From Panaeolus papilionaceus (taxonomy: Eukaryota > Basidiomycota > Agaricomycetes > Agaricales), in the NCBI GenBank assembly GCA_015501605.1, contig JADNRZ010000025.1, positions 434,001 to 498,000 of the forward strand: a stretch of 64,000 bases of DNA. Reading direction: 5' to 3'. The position numbers and the translations under genes were made by a program. The notes under the pieces were generated by a model that worked only from the letters and a program-made list of their open reading frames with translations, did no database searches and had not been told where the DNA came from. Below are positions 1 through 12,429 of the stretch, piece by piece (positions within the stretch are counted from its first letter, which is position 1; each line of letters starts with the position of its first letter).

Positions 1-1500
1 CGCAAGCTTGACTTTCCCTCATTCTACCTTCAGAAGCTCGCTGCGGCACGATACGGTATGTCATTAAGCGTTTTAGGGTGGTGTAGTAGGGGTTTAAGAT
101 TTATGATAAGAGTGATAGCGGCCCCTGAATCGGGTAAAATGGGCACTGTACAAAAACTAGAAAGATGACGTCTGGTGGATTGTAATTGCTGCTGAGGTTG
201 TCTAGCTGGGTTCTTTCTGCCTCAGAAGGACGTTTTATGTCATAGATTTTGAAAATTGGAGGATCAGGGACTAGTCGAAAATGAGCGGGCCATGTTGACC
301 TCGACACTTCATCCAGCCAACGGGCTGGTCGAACATAAGATAAGGGCATATCTACAATCCATCATGCGTGTGGTGAAGCGCATCTCAGACTCACAATGCC
401 TTCTACAACCCCACACGCGCTCGCTCGAATATTAGAACATCTTGCGCACACCGTCGATCAAGTAAGTTCAGGAAGACATGGTGCCATTCATTTCTAGTGC
501 TACTTAGATTAACAACGCGGTGCGAAGACCCCTATTCATCATGAACATTCTGACTATTATAGCTTCCCCCGCATCTTGAACGTCGAGGATGGAGATCAAC
601 TGGATATAGAACCTGCTATTCATGTGGGTTTGTCTGTCCAATTGAGAGGTGCCATGTATCCTCATTTCGATCATTGAATGACCGTCATATTGAGTCTTAA
701 GCATGTCTTCATCATGGCACTATTCAGGAAAGGACGAAGGGAGGTAAATACACAGGAGTACAAGCGCCAAAGCCACATCTCTGTGTCGAGTTGCGTAGCG
801 GGTAACAGGATATGATGACTCGATTCCTCTGCAGACACCGTAGCACCATCTGGAACTGCTGAAATACAATATTAATTTAGGCAACATAATGCCATATCAG
901 TTTCCACAACAGACCCAGCAGAATGGGTATCGAGGAACGTGTTGTGCCACTGGCTTGCATTAGAAGATGCAGCAAGGGAATGATTACTCTTCCTTGACCC
1001 TCTTTCATCTGTTCTTATGTTGATGGGCTCAACACCCATATCCCTCCGAATTTCGCATTTTCAGTACTTTTATGATTCACTATTCCGCCTCCATTCCCTG
1101 ACATCATCACCCTCACTGTAGCTGACCTTGGCTGCATTTGATTCCTTGAAACGCTTCAGCGCTAATTTTCTTAAATTCTACCATTTTCTTTTGTTTTCAT
1201 TCATATTACCTTTTTAGTTTGCCTTCGTAGCACAACCACAGTTCATGTATTTTATTTACTGTACCCATTTTTCAACACAAAATAGAGAGGTTTTCGCCCC
1301 AGTTCGTCGTTCTCGTCCTTCACCGTCTTCGTATTTCGTATTTTGTCTCGTCTGGTTCGTATTTCGTCGTTCAGGGTGCATTAGGCACCTCCCTCTCGTT
1401 TCCCACATTCTTCCGTAGCACTCGCAGGCCCTCCGACCTTGCAACGTCTCGCTTACTCACCGTCATCACACCATCCTCATCCACATATATTCATTTTATT
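1..1500. other. Non-coding array flank with R-type repeat (left edge)
   Basis: I see no gene here. Bases ~1-700 resemble the R blocks further right, especially 45,640-46,530: both contain the 'aagcgttttagggt' string, and both end in a 'ctattatag/aatttacccc'-like segment followed by 'aacctgctattcatgt'. The window therefore begins inside the repeat array and more units probably lie to the left. Bases ~1,030-1,500 are pyrimidine-rich and AT-rich, have no recognisable coding content, and were not found elsewhere in the window. Confidence 0.5.
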
Positions 1501-1689
1501 TTATTTTATATCATTTTTGTATCCACACGTACTGTAACACGCTCATCAATGTTAAGCAATTGGTGCCCCTGACCCTCAGCTTTTTTGAATGTTGAAAAGA
1601 GCAATCAGTGCCACGATCAGGAGATGTCAACTGCACTACAGACACAGCCGCAACGAACCCAGTGCACTTGTGGCAACACTGCCCTGCAT

Positions 1690-1808
1690 TAAGAGGAGAG
1701 ATGGTGAGGGTATGATTACACTTTCTGTTGCCCACTTTCATTGCCTCATACATAACCCGTTGTAATCACCCATCTTGTACATCTGCTACTGTATACGACG
1801 ACGACATC
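1690..1808 (+). promoter_or_regulatory. Conserved proximal promoter/5' leader of A genes (A1 copy)
   Basis: About 110 bp directly upstream of each A start is conserved. In order it has a G/A-rich 'aggacaagcagtgagagtctgatta' part, a pyrimidine stretch 'cttccttatccctctttcatc', 'gtcataat(c/t)acccatctt', and 'catccgctgctgtatac(g/a)acgac' running into the ATG. Equivalent segments lie at ~8436-8542, 19631-19741, 30758-30868, 39385-39494, 49170-49284 and 55296-55405. Conservation of this block together with the ORF suggests it holds the core promoter and transcription start. No factor site is assigned. Confidence 0.5.
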
Positions 1809-3255
1809 ATGTCCCCACTTCCTTATCTCTTGCTGGATCCGCGCGACGCAGGAGTCACAGGGTGTGATCGCTCTCTCTGGAGCATCATTTGGGCATGCTT
1901 CCTGACTCTTTTCGCATGTACTTGGGTCGCTGTTCACCCAAATGTTCCATCTCCAAAGCATTCAGGGAGCAAAGTCATTGCACTTAAAATTGGGATGATG
2001 CTAAGCATGCTTTTAATTCCCGAGTATGTCATAATGTGGGCGTTTGAGCAATATATGTTTGCAAAGTACTACACACATAGATTTTCAGGTGAGTAATGGA
2101 TCTGTTGTCTTACAAAGTATATTCACACCCTCAATATGGATGATAGTAAAATGTAGTAAGGTTGAATGGACACAGACACACAGCTTTTTTCTGATCATGG
2201 GGGGATTCTCATACTACGACAAGGAGGAAGCAGAAATTACAACCAGGAGATTGCAGGCACATCAGATAGAAGGACTTTATGACCAGGGTTTGATTGAGTG
2301 GCCCGAAGTCACCCTCAAAGAGATTCAAGATCACAGCAAAGCCAACTTTCTCTCCAAATTCATCGTCATCATTCAAACTACTTGGTTTTCTCTTCAGTTC
2401 ATTGTCCGCCTGGCAAATGGTTTGACAGCTACAGAGCTGGAAGTTTCGACTTTTGCTTTTACAGTCCTCAATCTTGTTGTTTACAGTTTGTGGTGGAACA
2501 AGCCCTTCGATGTGCAGTCACGGATCGTTATTCCAGGGCAGTATTCCCCTCGTCCAGAGTGCAAGGCCAAATCTCGCATCTCTGTTACATCAGGACCAAT
2601 CCTGTACTGTCCAACCCCTGATGTGCAAAATAACAACTGTACTCCATTCCTGGCCTGTAGCCCCACGGAATCCATCCATCAACACCCTTTCTATATGTTC
2701 TCAGATGTCAAACAAAAACTCAGAAAAATCCTATCAACTTTATCAGGATTTTGCATGGTGTCTCTGCAGGTATCTGCATCATTCCTCCTCAATATTATGA
2801 AGGGCTTCGTCGAACTTGGAGGTAATCCTCCCGCCGTATTGGGAATGCATGATGAAATCCTGTCACTGGGGACCTGGTGGGCAAAGGGTGTCACTGAAAC
2901 AAGGCTTGTCGGGATGGTCCTCGTAGGCCTAGTTGGAGCGGCATTCGGGGCGATCCATTTCATTGCCTGGAATTTCCATTTCCCAACGGCAACGGAGATG
3001 TGGCTTTGGCGTTCCAGTTCAATTGCACTCACAGCGTCTCCGATTTTTCTGGCAGGACCTATGATAATCGGAGATAGTATTGATAAGGATCATCAGGTCA
3101 TTGTCAGGATACTGAGATATCTCAGTATCCTGTCGATCACCATATACCCCGTCGCACGCATCATTCTAATTATTCTCCCTCTAATTTCCCTCCGTGATCC
3201 TGCACCAGGCGTTTTTGTCAACATCAATTGGACTTCTCTTCTTCCCCCTTTTTAA
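1809..3255 (+). CDS. A1: polytopic membrane protein of an uncharacterised agaricomycete family
   Basis: Two exons, 1809-2088 and 2147-3255, with a 58-bp intron (GTGAGT...TAG) interrupting a Gly/Val codon; 462 aa. The ATG is the one conserved in all seven copies. Membrane segments predicted by eye: TM1 (IIWACFLTLFACTWVAVHP), TM2 (IGMMLSMLLIPEYVIMWAF), TM3 (FLSKFIVIIQTTWFSLQFIV), TM4 (FAFTVLNLVVYSLWWNKP), TM5 (GLVGAAFGAIHFIAWNF), TM6 (SSIALTASPIFLAG) and TM7 before the conserved RDPAPGVFVNINWTSLLP tail. The layout (ACTWVAVHPN..., WTQTH..MGGF, SKADFLSK, LWWNKP) matches a large mushroom-family protein I know only as hypothetical. The function is unknown. A1 is the most divergent copy (linker shortened and altered, VPSPKHSGSK in exon 1). 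Its flanks match A7, not A2-A6. Confidence 0.85.
3105..3132. repeat. Perfect 28-bp palindrome inside A1 coding sequence
   Basis: The 14 bases starting CAGGATACTG are followed immediately by their exact reverse complement. The palindrome lies in the variable loop/helix between TM6 and TM7 of A1 and encodes ...RILRYLSIL.... The other A copies lack it. Confidence 0.9.
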
Positions 3256-4440
3256 TTTGTTTCTTTTTGTTGTTCCTCGTACTTAGTCATCTTCCCATTC
3301 TTCGTATAGAAAACAGTAAAGCAGTATTTCATGTCAACGTTCTCCACTTTAAAATCGCTTATACACCTTGACGGTGCACACGCTACAGTACCCGAAACTT
3401 TTCAGAGCTCCCAGTCATTTGACTACAAACTATATCAATAATCACAATCCGAGTCGGGTATTTGGTTGGAAGATATCACAGGTCTCGAGCACATCATTCC
3501 CGCAGAGCGCCTGCATTAGTGATTGGATTTAGTTTATGAAAGCGAATATTTTACCCTACTATAAGACGCCCATCCTCTACTTATGTTCAATGAACTTCAC
3601 TAAAAACACCACTGAAAAAGGATATCATCGAGTGGGTGGACAAAGGGGGTGCTGACCGTCGTAAAGAGCTGGCAGTATTAAGGCCCTTGTAGGGGTTAGA
3701 TTCAACCACTAACCTACAAATGTAGTCGAAGACGGCGAGATTCTGGGTGACTCCAATGACCCGCAGTGGGTTTGGTCATACCCATACAACTAATGTTGAC
3801 TAAATAATGAGGACGACAGGCAGTGAAATTCAATATACTACACACGAGCTATCTAGCCCTGTATTTTATGCTTCAGAGGGAGAATGTATGCATCAAGTTT
3901 TGAGAACGAGACGATGAGTGAACACAATGATCATGGATTGGACAGGGCATCATGAACTGTACTCTCCTTCAAATCTCAATCCATATATATACTTATATGA
4001 TTATATGTGGTACTGCCACCCGGATGAACGAGTGGGCGACCTGAACGATGCTCAGGAACCCAGGCTGAGGATGAAGCCCAGGCTATCAAAGTGTGAATTG
4101 AACGAATCAACAACCAGGCGGAGCTCAACATCATGCGTGCAATATTAATAATTCAAGAGAACTACGAAACTTCAAATAGTACATGGTATGAAATGAAAAA
4201 TACAGAGAAATACGGTGAAGGTATGAAACAGAAAACGACAAGTATATGGTGAAGGGCTGTAACTAGATGCGGGGTATGAGTGATCCCCATTTGATGTCTA
4301 CGAAGACGCCAGTGCATCACAGAGCGATAAAAAAAAAAAGAAAAAGATGAGTATGACACGCAGGGACGTGAAACTTGCCCTGTAAATAAGGCCACCAGCC
4401 AATCTTTGGGGCCATATTCAGACCAAATTCCCCTGCCTGG
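3256..4440. other. A1 downstream flank and truncated C block, no gene
   Basis: Bases ~3,256-3,800 match the sequence downstream of A7 (56,862-57,425): 'ttggttggaagatatcacag', 'gtgattggattta', 'gtcgtaaagagct'. A2-A6 lack this flank. Bases ~3,830-3,950 and 3,980-4,440 match the two ends of the C blocks at 14,600-15,500 and 25,760-26,640. The middle of C, including its R-like part, is missing here. No supported ORF. Confidence 0.6.
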
Positions 4441-4446
4441 GGAGAA

Positions 4447-4900
4447 TCATATTGCTTTGTCGTCGAAGGCTGGTACTTCACTGAAATAGGGGCAAATTAG
4501 CATATTCATGCAAGTACGCACGGCACATCTCTGCATGATAATAAGGCACTGACATACCTCATCATTCTGAATTTTGCTGCAGTGAGGATAGCTTCTCGGA
4601 ACGATTATATGCGACCGCACACTGAAAGGTTTGTCCCACCATAACATGTAGATGACGAGAGTGCTAATCGCAAACAGGAATATCCATATTTCGAGCTGCA
4701 TGACGTCAAGATTTGCTGCCTGTCGAGTGGTGACCTGTAAGCACAACCAAGCGATTTGTCCAATAACGAGGTATTTGGCAACGAGGTCAGCTTTGCTCCG
4801 ATGGAGAATTTCTTCTCCATACCCCTTGGCCACAAAGTCGTTTACTGCAAGGCTGGATAACATCAGCCTCAACACCGCCAGAACAGAGATTGAACTCTAA
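4447..4900 (-). pseudogene. B1: relic of a divergent A-family membrane protein (TM3-TM4 region)
   Basis: A minus-strand ORF (4875-4447) carries HRSKADLVAKYLVIGQ and LVIYMLWWDKPFSVRS. These align with SKADFLSKFIVIIQ and LVVYSLWWNKPFDVRS of the A proteins. Only the region around TM3-TM4 is recognisable. There is no start exon, no TM5-TM7 and no C-terminal RDPAPG motif. At its 5' side it runs directly into GMC2 sequence through a former intron-like segment, so it is part of a chimeric relic. I call it a pseudogene fragment. Confidence 0.7.
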
Positions 4901-4999
4901 AACTTACTGGACAGGACGTTAAAGCGGACCCTTGATGAAATCAGGGTTCGTAGATGGGTGTTGGCCCGGCCAAGAACTTGGTGATTTGTGTTCTGAACT

Positions 5000-6620
5000 T
5001 GAGGATTCGGTGTCCATCATTTGAGGAATGCGACGGCGTCGTTGATGCATGAAAGGGACTCAGCGATCCTCTACGAGTTCATGAAGGTTAAATTTCGCGT
5101 CATGTATGCGAAGAGAGAATGCACGTACCGACAAATCAGATTTTGAAACATGAGTATCACCAGCGGCCTCCAATGGTTTCGCCCAAGCAAGTTCAGCGGT
5201 GTACCTAGACGAAAACACGCATTAACATTCTTGGTCACGACGACAAAACGGGACAAATTAACATACCATATGACCCTGCAAATTCTGTCCACCACCAGGC
5301 AAATCCTCGCAACATGCACACCCACAACGTCCAAAATATCCTCAAGACCCACTCCACTACGCATCACACAAAGCCCTTAGACTTCCCATCGCGTTACCCA
5401 CTAAAATCGCGTCTTGCTTCGTCTTCACGTTCGTGCGGCTATCCCAACTGAAGCACCACTTGGGACCCATTCAAACCCCTTCACGTCCAAGTTCCAGTTC
5501 ACTTTATCTGTGCCGGATACGAGATGGTGACGTGGCGTCTGCGATGTTGTACAGTATGTCCGAGCATGCGGAAGAGAGAGTAGATGCGTGATTTTGAGGA
5601 TGAACGTGCCAGTTGGTACTTGGCAGATTTGACAGATGAGGGTGAGTAGAGCCGCCACTGGGCAGCGGGTTTACGACCTGCGTTGGGTGACGTTTTCCGG
5701 TTTGCAGCGAGGTTCACTGTACTATGTAGAGTGTTATCAGTTTATCATGTCATCATTGCCTGGTTATAAAAATAAAGAACAGAAAAAAGTTAAGCTCACA
5801 GATTGAGGTATAAAACCTGTCGTGACTGGCATCATATTGAAACACGCCGGCGGATATGTTGCCTTCTGGGGCAATGATGACGTTCTACGCATCCCGTTCT
5901 TCAATGGATCCGGACAAGGTACGTGGTGTCCATAGCATACAACCACCGAGAATCTAATGTGAATGTGAGTTGGTGGTATTACATTTCTTGGAGAGTTTAA
6001 TAGAACGAAGGGGAAGACATGTGGGAAGGATGTAGAGGCTCAAGGAAAAAGGATCATAAACCCACCTTGCTCCAAAAAAACACGACTATTCTTCTCTCAC
6101 GAAACCGTAAAGAGTCGACGACGGACAAATAATGATTAATGGGCTCTAGCAGGTGCGTCTATGTGTAAAAGTGACCATGAGTTCCATTTATTCCTTTACT
6201 CATAGAATAACACGCACATGCTCCAACAGCAGAGTATGAAGAGAACTGATCCTCACCAATGCCATCCCTCAGAGCATCTCCCAACGCACCAGCCTCGAGC
6301 ACAAGAACAGTTATTCCAACCTTCTTGCTCAACTGTGACACAAGCACACATACAGCAAATTCTCCTCTGGTGACGATCAAGTCATGGTCGGAGCAACTGC
6401 GAGAGTCACTTGGAGTGGGTCAGAAGGCACCCTAACTTGTCGTTGACTCCCAGCCAAGAGGGGAAAGAAAGCACAGGGAGGATAAGAAGAAAATGGGGAG
6501 GACTCCCACAGGTTGTACAGGACGCTGACAATGAGGACCAAGAGAGAAGGGAGAGGAAACGAGGGACGACCGTGGTAATTAGATGAACAAGCAAACATGA
6601 AGCCGGGGAACCGGTGATGG
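5000..6620 (-). pseudogene. GMC2-1: decayed GMC (glucose-methanol-choline) oxidoreductase
   Basis: Minus-strand pieces in different frames resemble a GMC flavoenzyme. An N-terminal piece near 6,380-6,250 reads CVLVSQLSKKVGITVLVLEAG, like the FAD-domain C-V-L-A-S-R-L...VLVLEAG of the family. A middle part lies near 5,425-5,946, and a part with GVGLEDILDVVGV near 5,367-5,310 matches GVGP.DIL...G. The glycine-rich dinucleotide-binding motif is not preserved before CVLVSQL, no catalytic His region is visible, and frames and stops break the reading. I infer a non-functional relic of a secreted aryl-alcohol/glucose-oxidase-like enzyme. Confidence 0.65.
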
Positions 6621-8435
6621 CTTTGTTATAACTATCTCGTTTTCAACATTCCTGACATTGTATATCGTGTCCTACAAGGAATATTGTCGTTTATAGAAGC
6701 ATTGAAGTGTTTAAATGACATTTATATTACTCAAATGAAAAATTCTGGTTCATATCTCACCAGTAATTGAATGAATTATTGGCGCGCTTCATGCATGCAT
6801 GACCCAAGTGGGTGTCATCATACCCCATGCGGTTGGCTGTTGGCTGAGCGATATAATTGAGTAGCACTGCGTCAAAGTCTACAAGTACTTATTACTATGC
6901 TTTCACTGCATATTCCCACTGCTGGTGCCACCTTTTCCCCATCCGACTGTCTGTCCGTCGTTAGCTGGATAGCCCACTGTAAACGGTCACTAAAGATATC
7001 GATCTCTAACCTATGAAATGTCATATACTGATACCCCAGTCAAAGAGTCCTGCCAGCCAAGATATACTCAGTATGATAATCCGACTCCATTCGAGACATG
7101 CTTCAAATCCCTTGCCTTATTCACGCGCCAACCTGTCTGGCTTGGGGTGTGATGTAACCGTATGCATTCCTCAAGTGTTCTATATTGTGAGAACAGAAGA
7201 TGAGTGAATACTTGATCAGAATGAACGAATGGACGGGTCAGATCGTGGACAGCTTTCGATCTCGTCGAAGATGAGACACATGCAGCTTCGATCATCATCT
7301 ACGTCTCACGAGTCTCACGTTTCCCAAAGCTTTCTGCATCCCCAAGCGCGCTCGTTCAAAACTCAGAAGATGTCCAGTTGGTCACACTATACCACGCAGA
7401 AGGAAATGAGGTTACCATGATGCCACCCACTGCAATGCCCCAATGTGCTATGTTCTCCATAAGTCTATTTCGATCAGTTGTCCGTAATTATTGCGTTGAG
7501 AATTATAGGCTACCCCACATTCTGAGATGAAGCGATAGAGGTACAAACTCTCCAGTACCGTTGATTAGAACCGCATAGGTGTAATGTACGTAGTTCGCTG
7601 TTCACACTTCTAGAAGCACAAGATTCGGCAGCTGTTTATGCCAGGATGAATTATTGGGATGCGATCGTGCTCGTGGCGGCGGGCAGGAGATAAGCGCCGC
7701 CTATCTCTCCAGCGGCGGACATCTTCATGGTATAAGAGTTTAGCTCGTGCCATATAACGACCTACATGGTGGATATGAAGTACATAATTGCATATGATGG
7801 GACAGACAGGTTGGCATTGACAGGTGGATCGTTCGAATATGATCGATATCGCTCCTTTGCATCCAGCGGCACAGTACTTGTGTGCTGTTGATTTCTGACA
7901 GCTTGAATGACTCGTGTTTCTGGCACAAGAACACGCGCTAAACAATTTGTTACCCTGACCATTGATTTCGTTGAATGCGGTTGAATGGATAAAAGGTCGT
8001 TAACTGTTTCATTGCCTCGAAGCGTAAATGTATTGCTACTTTGTGAGGACGTCGAATATTACTCCGGTGATATTTGCGAGATGACATTGTCGCACATTGT
8101 ATTGAGCATCGGCATGTTCGACTTGAATGAATTTTCAAACTGCTTGCAATGATTTCCTTCAGTAATTTGACCCGAATCCCAAGTCGACAGATGCGCCTGC
8201 TGGAAAGTGCTTTAATGAGGTGTTAAACGACGAGCATGTTGAATTGAATCTGCAATGCGTTTCAGAAAAAGCGTGGACGTAAACATAGAAAAGACAGATC
8301 TGTGCTACGGCCAGGGGATATCGTTTTCACTGCGGAAAATACTAATTTGGGCGACATAGTTTCATGTTTTTCGCAATGTCGAATAAATATCGCGAAACGC
8401 AGGGGAGCATTGCAACGCATAAAAGTACTCGGATA
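6621..8435. other. U block: repeated non-coding sequence upstream of A2
   Basis: The block is repeated upstream of A3 (~17,790-19,630) and A4 (~28,930-30,757), and truncated before A5 (38,879-39,384). Minus-strand ORFs of ~110 aa around 7,610-7,945 recur, but their frames are not kept in the A4 copy, so I do not call them genes. The proximal end (~7,920-8,435) resembles the end of the R blocks, which leads into A7. It is therefore probably the distal promoter region of the A genes. Confidence 0.5.
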
Positions 8436-8542
8436 AGCAGTGAGAGTCTGATTAAACTTCCTTATCCCTCTTTCATCAGCTCATACCCCGTCATAACCAC
8501 CTATCTTTTATATCCGCTGCTGTATACGACGACGACGGCACC

Positions 8543-9985
8543 ATGTCATCTCTTCCTTATGTCTTGCTGGATCCACGCGACACTGGTGGCGCAGAATGTG
8601 AACGCTCTCTTTGGAGCATCATTTGGGCATGCTTCCTAACTCTCTTCGCATGCACTTGGGTCGCGGTTCACCCAGATGTTCCATCTCCAGAATATTCGGG
8701 GAGCACTATAGTTGCACGTAAAATTGGGATGATGCTATCCATGCTTTTACTTCCCGAATTTGTCATAGTGTGGGCATTTATGCAATATATGCACGCAAAA
8801 TACTACACGCATAGATTTGCGGGTGAGTAATTGATCTGTCGCCTCATAAAGTATACTCACACCCTCGATACTGATGCCAGTAATACATAGTAAGGGTGAA
8901 TGGACACAGACCCACAGCTTTTTTCTGATCATGGGAGGATTCTCATACTACGCCGAGGTGGGAGCAACATCGACAACCAGGCTGGAGGCACACGACATAG
9001 AAGGACTTTATGACAAGGGTTTGATTGAATGGCCCAAAGTCACCCTCAAAGAGATTGAAGATCACAGCAAAGCCGACTTTCTCTCCAAATTCATCGTCAT
9101 CATCCAAACCACCTGGTTTTCTCTTCAGTTCATTGTCCGCCTGGCGAGTGGTCTTACAGCCACAGAGCTGGAGGTTTCAACCTTTGCTTTCGCAGTCCTC
9201 AATGTCGTTGTTTACAGTTTGTGGTGGAACAAGCCATTCGATGTTCGGTCGCCGATCGTTATTCCAGGGAAATATTTTCCCTGTTCACAGTGTAAAGTCA
9301 AATCTCTTTCTTCCAGCCAAGCAGAATCAGCGACGCCGGCACACTCTCAAACCACGATAAACCCCGATTCTGTTACATCTGAACCAACCCTGACCCCTGA
9401 GGCCCAACATAACGACTGTACTCCATTTTTGGCCCACAACACCACCGGATCCACACAAAAAAAACCCAGACAAATCCTATCAACTTTATCTGAATTCTGG
9501 ACAACTTCCCTGCAGGCGTGTGCATCATTCCTCCTCAATATTGCATTGGGATTCTTCACCTACTCCAATGATGATTTAGAAGAATCAGAAAACGATGATG
9601 AAGTCAGGTCACTGGGGACCTGGTGGGCAAAGGGTATCATTCAACAAGACCTTGTAAGGTTAGCCCTCCTAGGCCTAGTTGGAGCGCCATTCGGGGGATC
9701 CATTTCATCGCCTGGAATTTCCATTTCCCAACAGCTACGGAGATGTGGCTTTGGCGTTCCAGTTCAATTGCACTCACAGCATCTCCAATTTTGATGGTAG
9801 GGCCTCTAATAATGAATGATATTATTGGCAATGATACAGTCATCGGCTGGGTAATGCTTCTGTCAATGATTATATACACAATCTCGCGCATCATTCTAAT
9901 CATTCTCCCGCTCATTGCCCTCCGTGATCCCGCACCAGGCGTGTTTGTCAACATTAACTGGACTTCCCTCCTTCCCCACTTTTAA
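8543..9985 (+). pseudogene. A2: A-family membrane protein gene with a one-base frameshift
   Basis: Exon 1 is 8543-8822, the intron 8823-8880 (58 bp, GTGAGT...CAG), exon 2 from 8881. Relative to A3, one C is missing in the 'attcgggg(c)gatccattt' stretch at ~9,693-9,698. The original frame then stops at 9,794, giving ~397 aa that keep TM1-TM4 and the linker but end inside TM5. The rest (HFIAWNFHFPTATEMWLWRS, TM6-TM7, RDPAPGVFVNINW) is intact in the next frame up to the TAA at 9,985. Everything else is well conserved, so the lesion is recent. It could be a sequencing error or a truncated but expressed product. The first half resembles A7; the 3' part resembles A3 and A6. Confidence 0.8.
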
Positions 9986-10138
9986 TTTTGAATCCGTTTC
10001 TTTCTTCGTTCCTCGTACTTAGTCATCTTCCCATTCTTCGTGTAGATAACCAGCAAAGCAGTATGTTGTGTCAGCGTTCTCTAATCTATAATCGCTTATA
10101 CACCTTGACGGTGCACATGTTACAGCACCCGACCCTTT

Positions 10139-12404
10139 TCAGAACGCCTGAGTCCTCCCGTTGACCACGCTATTCCAACCTATTCTGAATTTACTTGATT
10201 GAACTCTTCGTTGAACGGTACCAGATGTCGTAGCTGCGTCAAACTCAAACAGATTCATCTCTAGCAAGTGGACATTGGTCAATGAATGCGCATATATCTG
10301 CGAGTTGGGGTCATCAAGGAAACTGACGCGAAAAGGAGGGATAATACTAACTAGAGGAGTGATTATAGTACTTCGCGTCATTGAACCATGTGGCTTGCAG
10401 GGTTGACGCGCATGTATCGTTTGCTGCAACACAGGATAACATCAGCCTCAACATCGCCAAAACAGAGATCAGACTCCAAAACTCACCGCGAAAGACGTTG
10501 AAGCGCATTCAACGCTGTTGTAGACAACCTATAACCCTCAATGAAATCAAGTTCGCAGATGAGTGTTGACTGCCTCTTGCAAAGGGGCGATGATTTGCTT
10601 TCAGAATTAGAGGACTGAGTTTCCATTGACGAGGAAACGGATGTTACGGAAAGCGACAGCGTCCTGATGCATGAAAGCGACTCAGCGATCCTCTACGAGA
10701 TCAGGAGGGTTAAATTTCGCCTCAGATATGCGAAGAGAGAATGTACATACCGAGAAATCACATCTTGAAACATGGATATCACCTGTGGTCTCCAAAGGCG
10801 TTGCCCAAGCAATCCTAGCAGTCTACCAGGACGAACGAGCCCGTTAACCTTTTTGGTCGCGTAGAAAACAGGGCCACGTCAACTCACCACACGATCCTGC
10901 AAATTCCATCCACACCAGGCAACTCCAATTCAACCTGCACGCCCACAGCGTCCACAATATCCTTAAGATCCACTCCACAGTGCATCCAAACTTTGAGACT
11001 TCCCATCGCACCACCAGCCAACATCCCTTCTCGCTTCGTCTTCACGCTTGTGCGACCACGAGCATCCTAAGCACCACTTGGGACCCATTGGCATCACAAC
11101 TCCTTAGAATACAAGTTCCCATTCTGGTCCTTATCCATGCCAAAGACGACGCAGGTGACGGTCATGTCTGCAAGGATGTGGAGATTTGAGCGTCGGGGTA
11201 GCGAGTCGATGTTGGCCGATTTCGAGTATGAGGGGGTCCAGTTGGTGGGGTTGATGAAAGAGGGTGAGGTGAACCCTCCAATGGTGGAGCCGACGTTGAG
11301 GGTGGTTAGTGTGGATACGCCGGCTGCGTTGAGTGACGTTGTCCAGTTCACAGCGATGTTGATCCCGTATTTTTAGAGCCATATGAAAAGGAAAAAAAGA
11401 CTATGTAAAGATGCATCAGCATCTCATCGACTAAAAAAGACGGAGACAAAAATATGAGGGTGAAGTAAGAAACTTGGACTCACACATTGAGTATGAAACG
11501 CGCATAGGACCATCACTCCAGTGTGTGCTGGCATCGTATTGGATATCCATAACACGTACAATATTCGCGTCTGGGACTGTCAAGTTCCCCGCTTTCTTCA
11601 TGTTGGTGAACATGTTGTCCCAATCCCAAATAGCAGTGGTGGTCATGTCGCCCTCTGGGGCGATGGTATCTTTCCAGGTGTCGAGTTCCTCAACGGATGG
11701 GCAGATGAAGTACGTGGCGTCCATAGCGGAAGAGCCAACAAGAATCTAAAGCGGGTTTCAGTTGGTGGTGTTACATGGAGCCAATTTTTATAGAAAGAGA
11801 GCGATTGGGAAGAGGAGGGACTCATTGTACAATGCAAGGTCAACCCACCTTTCCCTAGGCGAAGGATTGACTCGATTATTCAACTTTTCCTGGGGAATTG
11901 TGAAATGTTTCCAAACATAATCGGCCATTCATCCTCCGTCGCAAATTGTGTATAGGTTCCCGTCCTGCTTGTTCCTTGCCAGATATGAGACTGTGACGTG
12001 GCGTCTGCGAGGATGTAGAGGTTTGAGCGTGGGGGGAGAGGGTGGACCTCTCCCGAAATTGAGAAGGGATTGGCCCAGTTGCCAGAGTTGATGCATGAGG
12101 ATGAGAAGAACCGCCACGGGACAGTAAGTGCTGGTTACACAGCTGCGTTGAGTGATGGGGTCCAGTTAGTGACGACATTGAGCATGCTATTTTAAGGGCC
12201 CCATGAAAATGAAATACACGATTCCGTGAAATAATTAGCATCTTGTAACCGTTGGATGAAAAAGTACAAAAAAAAGAGAACATGAAGTGACGCGAGAAAG
12301 CTGCACTCACACATCAGGAACCCTTTTTCAGTAGATTTCCTTTTGGAGGCAGTGGCTGTCACTTTCCTACGCTCTAGACTCCGAACCTCAAGTATGTTCG
12401 CCAT
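10139..12404 (-). pseudogene. GMC1-2: decayed GMC oxidoreductase, two partial copies in series
   Basis: Minus strand, read from 12,404 down. A short exon-like piece (ILEVRSLERRKVTATASKRK) is followed by a degraded middle-domain copy (LPPRSNLYILADAT near 12,000) broken by a stop. A second, better copy starts near 11,750: SSAMDATYF, WDWDNMFTNMKKAGN, DIQYDASTH, then SINATNWTPSY-type and RSNLHILADMTVT near 11,180. The following KREG(M)..GAMGSLKVWMH...ELPGV part lies near 10,900-11,060. A Trp codon is TAG at the 'gcttaggat' site (minus strand, near 11,070), and further frameshifts follow. No FAD glycine motif or catalytic His is visible. The locus is convergent with A2. Confidence 0.65.
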
Positions 12405-12429
12405 CCAGTGTTATCTATATATCTGTCAG

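Noticed and set aside
7610..7945. Minus-strand ORF of ~111 aa recurring at 18,818-19,153 and, partly, 29,938-30,264
   Set aside because: The third copy reads part of it in another frame and no domain or splice pattern is seen. Recurrence follows from block duplication, not coding constraint.
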